64,000 nucleotides of DNA. Origin: Streptomyces sulphureus DSM 40104 (GTDB lineage: Bacteria > Actinomycetota > Actinomycetes > Streptomycetales > Streptomycetaceae). Both the position numbers and the translations under genes were made by a program. This document shows positions 7,944 through 15,544 of this stretch, one piece after another. The number at the start of each line of letters is the position of its first letter. Position 1 is the stretch's first letter. Location: NCBI RefSeq assembly GCF_000381025.1, contig NZ_KB905815.1, positions 417,789 to 481,788 on the forward strand, given 5' to 3'. The notes under the pieces were generated by a model that was given only the letters and a program-made list of their open reading frames with translations, searched no databases and was not told where the DNA came from.

Positions 7944-9293
7944 ATGCCGCACGCTGTCCGGCCCCCGCAGCTTTCCGGTGCCCGCCCCTTCGTCGGGCAC
8001 GCGGCGCCGTTCCTCCGCGACCCGTACGCCGTCCTCAGCCGCGGACAGGCCGAGCACGGCCGCGCGTTCAGCTTCCGCCTCGGCAACAGGCAGGCGACGG
8101 CGCTCCTCGGCTCCGAGTACAGCGGGTGGATGCTCAAGGCCCCGGACGACGACCTCTCGATCCGGGCCTCGTACCCCTTCTTCAAGCACATGTTCGGCCC
8201 CGACTTCTTCTTCTGGGCCGAGTTCGAGGAGTACAGGCGCCAGCGCGAGCTCGTCCTGCCGCGCTTCAGGGCCGGCCAACTCGACTCCTACCTCGGCCGG
8301 ATGGAGACCGAGGCGCGGGCGCTGATGGCCCGGCTCGGGGGCGAGGGCGAGATGGAGCTCGTCGAGACGCTGGGCGAGACCGTCATGCACATCTCGGCGC
8401 ACGCGTTCCTCGGTGCCGACGTCAACGAGCGGATCAGGGGGTTTTTCCCCACTTTCCGCCGGTTCTCCGAGGGCCTCGACCCCGTCCTGCCCGGCTGGGT
8501 ACCCGCGCCGCACCTGCTGCGCAGCAGGCGGGCCCGCGACTCCCTCCGCCGCGACGTCCTCGCCCTCGTACGCCGGCGGCGCCAACACCCCTGGCAGGAG
8601 CCGGACTTCCTGCAAACTCTGGTCGACTCGCACTTCGAGGACGGGGAGCCGGTGCCCGACGCGGTCCTCGTCAACCTGATCCTCATGTTCCTCTGGGCCG
8701 GGCACGAGACGACGACGGGGCACCTCGCCTGGGCCCTCGTCGATCTGCTCGAACACCCGGCGCACCTCGCCCGCGTCCGCGCCGAACAGCGGGACGCGGG
8801 CCTCGGCGAGGGCGCGTCGGCGCCCCTCACCACGAAGGACCTGCACCGCCTGCCGCTCCTCGCGGCCGCGCTCAAGGAGACGCAGCGCCTCCACCCGGTG
8901 GCGCCGATGCTGATGCGCCGCGCACGGCGGGAGTTGACCGTCGACGGCTGGCTCATCCCCCACGGCTCGCTCGTCCTCGTCTCCCCCGCGCTCACGCACC
9001 GGCTGCCCGAGGAGTGGCGGCAGCCCGACGCCTACCGGCCCGAGCGCTTCCTCAAGGGCTCGGGCGAGCGCACCCCCGAACTGATCGGTTTCGGCGGCGG
9101 GTTGCACCGATGCCTCGGCGAACGCTTCGCGCACCTCGAGATGGAGGCGGTCCTCACCCTCCTCCTCCGCCACTACGAACTCGAGCTCCTCGACTCGCCC
9201 GTGCTCCCCGTGCCGGGCTCGACGACGAAGTGGCCGAAGAGCCCCTGCCGCGTGCGGTACCGCGCCAAGTCGGCGGCGGGCGCGGCGGTTTGA
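7944..9293 (+). CDS. Cytochrome P450, CYP51-like group
   Basis: 449-aa P450. It shows the I-helix oxygen-activation motif LWAGHETTTG, the K-helix ExxR (KETQR), PxRF (YRPERF) and the haem loop FGGGLHRCLGER with the thiolate Cys. The overall look (long N-terminus, GHETT, FGGGLHRC) is closest to the CYP51-like branch rather than the common short Streptomyces P450s. No ferredoxin or reductase gene lies beside it, so electrons must come from elsewhere. ATG 7944 is preferred over GTG 7932 because GAGGAG sits at 7934-7939. Substrate unknown. Confidence 0.92.
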   Translation: MPHAVRPPQLSGARPFVGHAAPFLRDPYAVLSRGQAEHGRAFSFRLGNRQATALLGSEYSGWMLKAPDDDLSIRASYPFFKHMFGPDFFFWAEFEEYRRQRELVLPRFRAGQLDSYLGRMETEARALMARLGGEGEMELVETLGETVMHISAHAFLGADVNERIRGFFPTFRRFSEGLDPVLPGWVPAPHLLRSRRARDSLRRDVLALVRRRRQHPWQEPDFLQTLVDSHFEDGEPVPDAVLVNLILMFLWAGHETTTGHLAWALVDLLEHPAHLARVRAEQRDAGLGEGASAPLTTKDLHRLPLLAAALKETQRLHPVAPMLMRRARRELTVDGWLIPHGSLVLVSPALTHRLPEEWRQPDAYRPERFLKGSGERTPELIGFGGGLHRCLGERFAHLEMEAVLTLLLRHYELELLDSPVLPVPGSTTKWPKSPCRVRYRAKSAAGAAV

Positions 9294-9453
9294 GCCGACG
9301 CGGAGCCGGTCCGGCGGCGCGGCGACCGCCGGCGCGCGAGCGGGGCGCCGCCAGGGGCTTACGATGCGGCTTCAGTCGGGGCATACGATGCCCAACAACC
9401 CCCAAGCCGTACGCAACGAGGGTACGGCCCGAAGGAAGAAGGTCACCGCCACC

Positions 9454-11025
9454 GTGTCTGCTCTGACTCTCAGCACCTCGTCACCCGCGACGCTGCGCGC
9501 GGACGCCGTCGTCGTCGGCGTCACCAAGGGCAGCCCCGAAGGCAGGCCGCCGGCCGTCGCGGCCGGAGGGGAGGCCGTCGACAAGGCGTTCGGCGGCAAG
9601 CTCGCGGCAACCCTCGAGACGCTCGGCGCGACGGGCGGAGAGGGCGAGACCACCAAGGTGCCCGCGCCGTCCGGGATGAAGGCCCCGCTGGTCCTCGCCG
9701 TCGGCCTCGGCGCCGCCCCGGCCAAGGGTTCCTCCTACGACGCCGAGACGCTCCGCCGCGCCGCCGGCGCCGCCGCCCGTGCGCTCGCCGGCTCGAAGAA
9801 GGCCGCGCTCGCGCTGCCCGTCGAGGGCGCCGAGTCCGTGGCGGCGCTCGCCGAGGGCGCGCTCCTGGGTGCGTACTCCTTCACCGACTACCGGGGCGAC
9901 GACACGGCGAAGACCGGCAAGCCCGCGAAGTCGGCGAAGGCCGCCCAGGCCGAGACGGCGCGCAGCGCGCCGCTCGCCGAGGTGGCGATCCTCGGTGCGA
10001 AGCCGCGGGACAAGGCGCACAAGGCCGCGGCCGAGCGGGCCGAGGTCCTCGCCGACGCGGTCGCGCGCGCCCGCGATCTCATCAACACCCCCTCCAACGA
10101 CCTCACTCCGGCCGCCTTCGTCGCCGAGGCGCAGGATGCGGCGAAGGAGCACGGCCTCAAGATCGAGGTGCTCGACGAGAAGGCGCTCGCCAAGGGCGGC
10201 TACGGCGGCATCCTCGGCGTCGGTGTCGGCTCCGAGCAGCCGCCGCGCCTCGTGCGCATCGCTTACGCGCCGGCGAAGGCGAAGAAGTCGCTCGCCCTCG
10301 TCGGCAAGGGCATCACCTACGACTCGGGCGGCATCTCGCTGAAGCCGGCCGGCCACAACGAGACGATGAAGAGCGACATGAGCGGCGCCGCCGCCGTCTT
10401 CGCCACCGTCGTCGCCGCCGCCAGGCTCCAGCTCGACGTCAAGGTCACCGGCTGGCTGGCGCTCGCCGAGAACATGCCGTCGGGCTCGGCGACACGTCCC
10501 GGCGACGTGCTGACGATGTACAGCGGCAAGACCGTCGAGGTCCTCAACACCGACGCGGAGGGCCGCCTCGTCCTCGGGGACGCGCTCACCCGCGCCTGCG
10601 AGGAGTCCCCCGACGCCGTCGTCGACATCGCGACCCTCACCGGCGCCATGGTCGTCGCGCTCGGCAACCGCACCTTCGGGATCATGGCCAACGACGACGC
10701 CTTCCGCAGCGCCGTCCAGGAGTCCGCCGACGAGGCGGGCGAGCCGTCGTGGCCGATGCCGCTCCCGTCCGAGCTGCGCGCAGCGATCGACTCCCCCGTC
10801 GCCGACATCAAGAACGTGGGCGACCGCATGGGCGGTGGCCTCCTCGCCGGCGTCTTCCTGCGGGAGTTCCTCTCCGAGGGGACGACCTGGGCCCATCTCG
10901 ACATCGCGGGGCCGGCGTTCAACGAGTCGGCGCCGTTCGGCTACACGCCCAAGGGCGGCACCGGCTCCGGCGTCCGCACCATGCTGCGTCTCGCGGAGCG
11001 GACGGCGGACGGCGAGGTCCTCTGA
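9454..11025 (+). CDS. pepA: Leucyl aminopeptidase, M17 family
   Basis: 523-aa cytosolic metallo-aminopeptidase releasing N-terminal residues from peptides. The C-terminal catalytic domain has the metal and active-site motifs LVGKGITYDSGGISLKP, KSDMSGAAAV and the signature NTDAEGRLVLGDAL. The N-terminal domain (1-170) is the variable hexamerisation part. GTG 9454 is chosen over ATG 9364 because a purine-rich GAAGGAAGAAGG precedes it and the family N-terminus starts MSALTLS. It is followed by a hairpin terminator. Confidence 0.96.
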   Translation: MSALTLSTSSPATLRADAVVVGVTKGSPEGRPPAVAAGGEAVDKAFGGKLAATLETLGATGGEGETTKVPAPSGMKAPLVLAVGLGAAPAKGSSYDAETLRRAAGAAARALAGSKKAALALPVEGAESVAALAEGALLGAYSFTDYRGDDTAKTGKPAKSAKAAQAETARSAPLAEVAILGAKPRDKAHKAAAERAEVLADAVARARDLINTPSNDLTPAAFVAEAQDAAKEHGLKIEVLDEKALAKGGYGGILGVGVGSEQPPRLVRIAYAPAKAKKSLALVGKGITYDSGGISLKPAGHNETMKSDMSGAAAVFATVVAAARLQLDVKVTGWLALAENMPSGSATRPGDVLTMYSGKTVEVLNTDAEGRLVLGDALTRACEESPDAVVDIATLTGAMVVALGNRTFGIMANDDAFRSAVQESADEAGEPSWPMPLPSELRAAIDSPVADIKNVGDRMGGGLLAGVFLREFLSEGTTWAHLDIAGPAFNESAPFGYTPKGGTGSGVRTMLRLAERTADGEVL

Positions 11026-11039
11026 CGCACAGCGGGCTC

Positions 11040-11071
11040 CAGGGCGCCGACCGACCGCGGTCGGCGCCCTG
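11040..11071 (+). terminator. Terminator after pepA
   Basis: 13-bp stem (CAGGGCGCCGACC with its complement) and a 6-base loop, 15 bp after the pepA stop and before lpdA. No U-tract. Confidence 0.7.
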
Positions 11072-11265
11072 ACGCGTCTCGGCCAGTGGCTACTGCCGCC
11101 CGGCGTCCCGCATTCCGTCGACAAGTGCGAAGATGGGTTTCCGGCAGGACAGGGCCCACCGGCGCGGATCGCGCCGAGTCCAGGGCCGAGTACAGCAGCG
11201 GCCGCAATACAGCCGCCCGGTCGAAGGAGACCGGCACCGGCGCACCCATGCATGGAGGACGTGAC

Positions 11266-12654
11266 GTGGCGAACGACGCCAGCACTGTTTTCGACCTAGT
11301 GATCCTCGGGGGCGGGAGCGGTGGCTATGCCGCCGCGCTGCGCGCCGCTCAGTTGGGGCTGGACGTCGCCCTGATCGAGAAGGACAAGCTCGGTGGCACC
11401 TGCCTGCACCGCGGCTGCATCCCCACCAAGGCCCTGCTGCACGCCGGCGAGGTCGCCGACTCCGCCCGCGAGGGCGCCGAGTTCGGCGTCAAGACCTCCT
11501 TCGAGGGCATCGAGATGGCCGGTGTCCACAAGTACAAGGACGGCGTGGTCTCCGGACTCCACAAGGGCCTTCAGGGGCTCGTCGCCTCCCGCAAGGTCAC
11601 CTACGTCGAGGGGTCCGGGTACCTCTCCTCCCCCACCTCCGTCGACGTCAACGGCCAGCGCTTCGAGGGCCGGCACATCCTGCTCGCGACCGGCTCCGTG
11701 CCCAAGTCCCTGCCGGGGCTGGAGATCGACGGCGATCGCATCATCTCCTCCGACCACGCCCTCCAGCTCGACCGCGTGCCGAAGTCCGCCGTCGTCCTCG
11801 GAGGCGGCGTGATCGGCGTCGAGTTCGCCTCCGCGTGGACCTCCTTCGGCACGGAGGTCACCGTCGTCGAGGGCCTCAAGCACCTCGTCCCCGCCGAGGA
11901 CGAGAACAGCTCGAAGCTGCTGGAGCGGGCGTTCCGCAAGCGCGGGATAAAGTCGAACCTCGGCACCTTCTTCGAGCGCGCCGAGTACACGCAGGACGGC
12001 GTCAAGGTGGTTCTCGCCGACGGCAAGGAGTTCGAGGCCGAGGTGCTGCTCGTCGCCATCGGACGCGGGCCCGTCTCGCAGGGGCTCGGCTACGAGGAGG
12101 CCGGCGTCGCGATCGACCGAGGCTTCGTCCAGGTCGACGAGTACTGCCGGACCAGCGTCCCGACCGTCTCCGCCGTCGGCGACCTCATTCCCACCCTCCA
12201 GCTTGCGCACGTCGGCTTCGCCGAGGGCATCCTCGTCGCCGAGCGGCTCGCCGGGCTCAACCCGGTGCCGATCGACTACGACGGTGTCCCGCGGGTCACC
12301 TACTGCAACCCCGAGGTCGCCTCGGTCGGCCTGAGCGAGGAGAAGGCCAAGGAGCGGTACGGTGCCGACAAGGTGGTGACCCTCAAGTACAACCTCGCGG
12401 GCAACGGCCGCAGCAAGATTCTGAAGACCACGGGCGAGGTGAAGCTCGTCCAGGTCCGTGACGGTGCCGTCGTCGGCGTCCACATGGTCGGTGACCGCAT
12501 GGGCGAGCAGGTCGGCGAGGCCCAGTTGATCTACAACTGGGAAGCGCTGCCCTCCGAGGTGGCACAGCTCATCCACGCCCACCCCACGCAGACGGAAACA
12601 CTCGGCGAAGCGCACCTCGCCCTCGCCGGCAAGCCGCTGCATTCGCACGACTGA
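11266..12654 (+). CDS. lpdA: Dihydrolipoyl dehydrogenase (E3)
   Basis: 462-aa FAD/NAD disulfide oxidoreductase that reoxidises dihydrolipoamide of the 2-oxoacid dehydrogenase complexes. It shows the FAD-binding GGGSGGYAAA (15-24), the redox pair Cys46/Cys51 in GGTCLHRGCIPTK, the NAD-binding GGGVIGVEFAS, and the C-terminal active-site base HAHPTQTE. GTG 11266 is chosen with GGAGGA about 8 bases upstream. Directly followed by sucB, its partner E2. Confidence 0.97.
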   Translation: MANDASTVFDLVILGGGSGGYAAALRAAQLGLDVALIEKDKLGGTCLHRGCIPTKALLHAGEVADSAREGAEFGVKTSFEGIEMAGVHKYKDGVVSGLHKGLQGLVASRKVTYVEGSGYLSSPTSVDVNGQRFEGRHILLATGSVPKSLPGLEIDGDRIISSDHALQLDRVPKSAVVLGGGVIGVEFASAWTSFGTEVTVVEGLKHLVPAEDENSSKLLERAFRKRGIKSNLGTFFERAEYTQDGVKVVLADGKEFEAEVLLVAIGRGPVSQGLGYEEAGVAIDRGFVQVDEYCRTSVPTVSAVGDLIPTLQLAHVGFAEGILVAERLAGLNPVPIDYDGVPRVTYCNPEVASVGLSEEKAKERYGADKVVTLKYNLAGNGRSKILKTTGEVKLVQVRDGAVVGVHMVGDRMGEQVGEAQLIYNWEALPSEVAQLIHAHPTQTETLGEAHLALAGKPLHSHD

Positions 12655-12705
12655 CCACGACCGGGCGCGTTCCATCCGCACATTTCGTTAGGAGCAACAG
12701 AAACC

Positions 12706-14472
12706 ATGGCGGTTTCCGTAACCCTGCCGGCGCTCGGCGAGAGCGTCACCGAGGGCACCGTCACCCGCTGGCTGAAGGCCGAGGGTGAGCACGTCGAGGC
12801 CGACGAGCCGTTGCTCGAGGTCTCCACCGACAAGGTCGACACCGAGATCCCGTCCCCTGCCGCGGGGACGCTCTCCTCGATCAAGGTCGCCGAGGACGAG
12901 ACGGTCGAGGTCGGCGCGGAACTCGCGTCGATCGACGACGGTTCGGGCGCCCCCGCGCCTGCCGCGGCACCCCAACAGGAGGCCCCGCAGCAGCAGGCGC
13001 CCGCGCAGCCGGCTCCCGCAGAGGCGCCGCAGCAGCAGGCTCCGGCTCAGCCGGCGCCTGCCCCGTCGGGCGGCGCGGCCGAGGGCACCGACGTGACGCT
13101 TCCGGCGCTCGGCGAGTCCGTGACCGAGGGCACCGTCACCCGCTGGCTGAAGCAGGTCGGCGAGGAGGTCGCGGCGGACGAGCCGCTGCTCGAGGTCTCC
13201 ACCGACAAGGTCGACACCGAGATCCCCGCGCCCTCCTCCGGCACCCTGCTGGAGATCACGGTCAACGAGGACGAGACCGCCGAGGTCGGCGCGAAGCTCG
13301 CGGTCATCGGCGCCCCCGGCGCGGCCCCGGGCCCCGCTTCGGCACCCGAGGCTCCCGCGCCGACCACCCCGGCACCCGAACCGGCACCCGCACCCGCGGC
13401 CCCGGCGCCCGAACCGGCACCGGCGCCCCAGCCGGAGCCCGCCCCGGCACCGGCACCGGCTGCCCCCGCGCAGGCGCAGGCCCCGGCGCAGGCGCAGGCC
13501 CCGGCGCCGCAGGCGGCTCCGGCCGCCCCGGCCCCCGAGGCCGAGGGCGCGTACGTCACCCCGCTGGTGCGCAAGCTCGCCGCGGAGCACGGTGTCGACC
13601 TGACGCAGGTCAAGGGCACGGGCGTCGGCGGCCGTATCCGCAAGCAGGACGTCGTCGCGGCGGCCGAGGCGAAGCAGGCCCCGGCGGCCCAGGCTCCGGC
13701 GGCGGCTCCGGCCGGCGGCAAGAAGGCCCCCGTGATCGAGGCCTCCCCGCTGCGCGGGCAGACGGTGAAGATGCCGCGGATGCGCAAGGTCATCGGCGAC
13801 AACATGATGAAGGCGCTCCACGGCCAGGCCCAGCTCACCACGGCGATCGAGGTGGACGTCACCAAGATCATGAAGCTGCGGGAGCAGGCGAAGGCGTCCT
13901 TCCAGTCGCGTGAGGGCGTGAAGCTCTCGCCGATGCCGTTCTTCGTCAAGGCCGCGGCCCAGGCGCTCAAGGCCCACCCGGCCGTGAACGCCCGGATCAA
14001 CGAGGACGAGGGCACGATCACCTACTTCGACGTCGAGAACGTCGGCATCGCCGTCGACGCGGAGAAGGGCCTGATGACTCCGGTCGTCAAGGAGGCGGGC
14101 AACCTCAACCTCGCCGGCATCGCCAAGAAGACGGCGGAGCTCGCGGGCAAGGTCCGCTCGAACCAGATCTCCCCCGACGACATGTCGGGCGCGACCTTCA
14201 CGGTGAGCAACACCGGTTCGCGCGGCGCCCTCTTCGACACGGTCATCGTCCCGCCGAACCAGGTCGGCATCCTCGGCATCGGTGCGACGGTCAAGCGCCC
14301 GGTCGTCGTCGACCACCCGGATCTCGGGGAGACGATCGCCATCCGGCACATGACCTACGTCACGCTCTCCTACGACCACCGCCTCGTGGACGGCGCCGAC
14401 GCGGCGCGCTACCTCACGACGGTCAAGGAGATCCTGGAGGCCGGCGAGTTCGAGACCGAGCTCGGTCTCTGA
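12706..14472 (+). CDS. sucB: 2-oxoacid dehydrogenase E2, dihydrolipoamide succinyltransferase-type
   Basis: 588-aa E2 with two N-terminal lipoyl domains; the lipoylated lysines are Lys43 and Lys168 in identical STDKVDTEI contexts. Long Ala/Pro/Glu/Gln linkers join these to a peripheral-subunit-binding domain (about 285-320, VTPLVRKLAAEHGVDL) and the catalytic domain. The active-site motif near the C-terminus is SYDHRLVDGADA. The actinobacterial annotation is sucB, but such E2s can also serve the AceE-type pyruvate dehydrogenase, and aceE lies nearby. Strong AGGAG site before ATG 12706. Confidence 0.95.
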   Translation: MAVSVTLPALGESVTEGTVTRWLKAEGEHVEADEPLLEVSTDKVDTEIPSPAAGTLSSIKVAEDETVEVGAELASIDDGSGAPAPAAAPQQEAPQQQAPAQPAPAEAPQQQAPAQPAPAPSGGAAEGTDVTLPALGESVTEGTVTRWLKQVGEEVAADEPLLEVSTDKVDTEIPAPSSGTLLEITVNEDETAEVGAKLAVIGAPGAAPGPASAPEAPAPTTPAPEPAPAPAAPAPEPAPAPQPEPAPAPAPAAPAQAQAPAQAQAPAPQAAPAAPAPEAEGAYVTPLVRKLAAEHGVDLTQVKGTGVGGRIRKQDVVAAAEAKQAPAAQAPAAAPAGGKKAPVIEASPLRGQTVKMPRMRKVIGDNMMKALHGQAQLTTAIEVDVTKIMKLREQAKASFQSREGVKLSPMPFFVKAAAQALKAHPAVNARINEDEGTITYFDVENVGIAVDAEKGLMTPVVKEAGNLNLAGIAKKTAELAGKVRSNQISPDDMSGATFTVSNTGSRGALFDTVIVPPNQVGILGIGATVKRPVVVDHPDLGETIAIRHMTYVTLSYDHRLVDGADAARYLTTVKEILEAGEFETELGL

Positions 14473-14482
14473 CATCCCCTCG

Positions 14483-14500
14483 CGCAGGCTCCGGCCTGCG
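14483..14500 (+). terminator. Short hairpin after sucB
   Basis: 7-bp stem CGCAGGC / GCCTGCG with a TCCG loop, 11 bp past the sucB stop. Weak but well placed. Confidence 0.45.
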
Positions 14501-14681
14501 TGAACGTCCGGCGCCCGCACCCGGCCACGTGCCGCGGCGGGCGCCGGCAGGCACCCCGCGCCGCGTCCGTCCGACGGCCGCGCGCACGGACCCCGCGCCC
14601 TCGCTCGGTTCACCGGGCGGGGGCGCTGCCGTGTCGCGGCGCCGTATCGTTCGGAACACCCATCCTCCAAGGAGCACGCCG

Positions 14682-15317
14682 ATGACCCTGCCCGTCGTCC
14701 ACTCGCTGCGCGAACAGATCCGCGAGCACCTCGTGGAGGGGATCGTCAGCGGCCGCTGGAAGCCGGGCGAGCGGATCGTGGAGCGACGGATCGCGGTGGA
14801 GCTCGAGGTGAGCCAGACGCCGGTGCGCGAGGCGCTCCGGGAGCTGGAGGCGCTGCGCCTGATCGAGTCGGCGCCCAACAAAGGGGTCCGCGTACGGGAG
14901 TTGTCACCGGCCGACCTGGAGGAGATCTACCCGGTACGGGCCGGCCTGGAGCGGATCGCGGCGGAGCTGGCCGCCCCGCGGATGGGCGGCGACGTCTCTG
15001 CCCTCCGCCCGCATGTGGAGGCGCTCTACGAGGCGGACCGGCTCATGGACGGCGAGGCGCAGGTGCGGCACACCGTCGCCTTCCACCGGGAGCTCGTGCG
15101 CGCCTCGGGGAACAGCGTCCTGCTGCACACCTGGGAGTCGCTGGGCATAGAGGTCTGGACTGCGCTGTCGATCCGGTGGCTCGGCACCGTGCAGAAGTCG
15201 TACGCGGAGGAGCACCAGGCGGTGCTCGACGCCGTCGAGCGCGGCGATGCGGACCTGGCGGAGCAGTTGAAGCTCCACGTCCTCGGTTGCGCGCCTGCTC
15301 CCCGACCGGAGGACTGA
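14682..15317 (+). CDS. GntR-family transcriptional regulator, FCD subfamily
   Basis: 211-aa regulator. The N-terminal winged HTH shows SLREQIREHLVEGIVSGRWKPGERI and VSQTPVREALRELEALRLI, the GntR signature. The all-helical C-terminal FCD effector domain contains YPVRAGLE, HTVAFHREL and HQAVLDAVERGDAD. FCD regulators usually bind small carboxylates. It sits between sucB and aceE, so control of aceE in response to pyruvate or a related acid is a reasonable inference; a palindromic candidate operator lies in the aceE promoter. Confidence 0.9.
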   Translation: MTLPVVHSLREQIREHLVEGIVSGRWKPGERIVERRIAVELEVSQTPVREALRELEALRLIESAPNKGVRVRELSPADLEEIYPVRAGLERIAAELAAPRMGGDVSALRPHVEALYEADRLMDGEAQVRHTVAFHRELVRASGNSVLLHTWESLGIEVWTALSIRWLGTVQKSYAEEHQAVLDAVERGDADLAEQLKLHVLGCAPAPRPED

Positions 15318-15439
15318 ACCGCCAAGGCGCGAAAGGGAATTCACCGTACGAACCCCTCGCCCCTCTCGGCACTCGGTGCCCGTTTTCGCGGCACGGAATG
15401 CCGATTTCGCAGTACGGGCCGATTTTTCCTTCCGAAGCT

Positions 15440-15469
15440 TTGATCGATCATCGATCGCGGGCGTAGAGT
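15440..15469 (+). promoter_or_regulatory. aceE promoter with embedded palindromic operator candidate
   Basis: A perfect 15-base palindrome, GATCGAT-C-ATCGATC, occupies 15442-15456. It overlaps a possible -35 (TTGATC, 15440-15445) and lies just upstream of TAGAGT (15464-15469), 18 bases downstream. A repressor bound there would block RNA polymerase. The neighbouring GntR gene is the obvious candidate binder; this is inference. Confidence 0.5.
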
Positions 15470-15544
15470 CGCAGGTCGGGTTCCCCCTGTCCTGCCCCTT
15501 CAGGGAAATCCCGCACCGAACCCGCCGTCCGGAGGTGGCCACCC

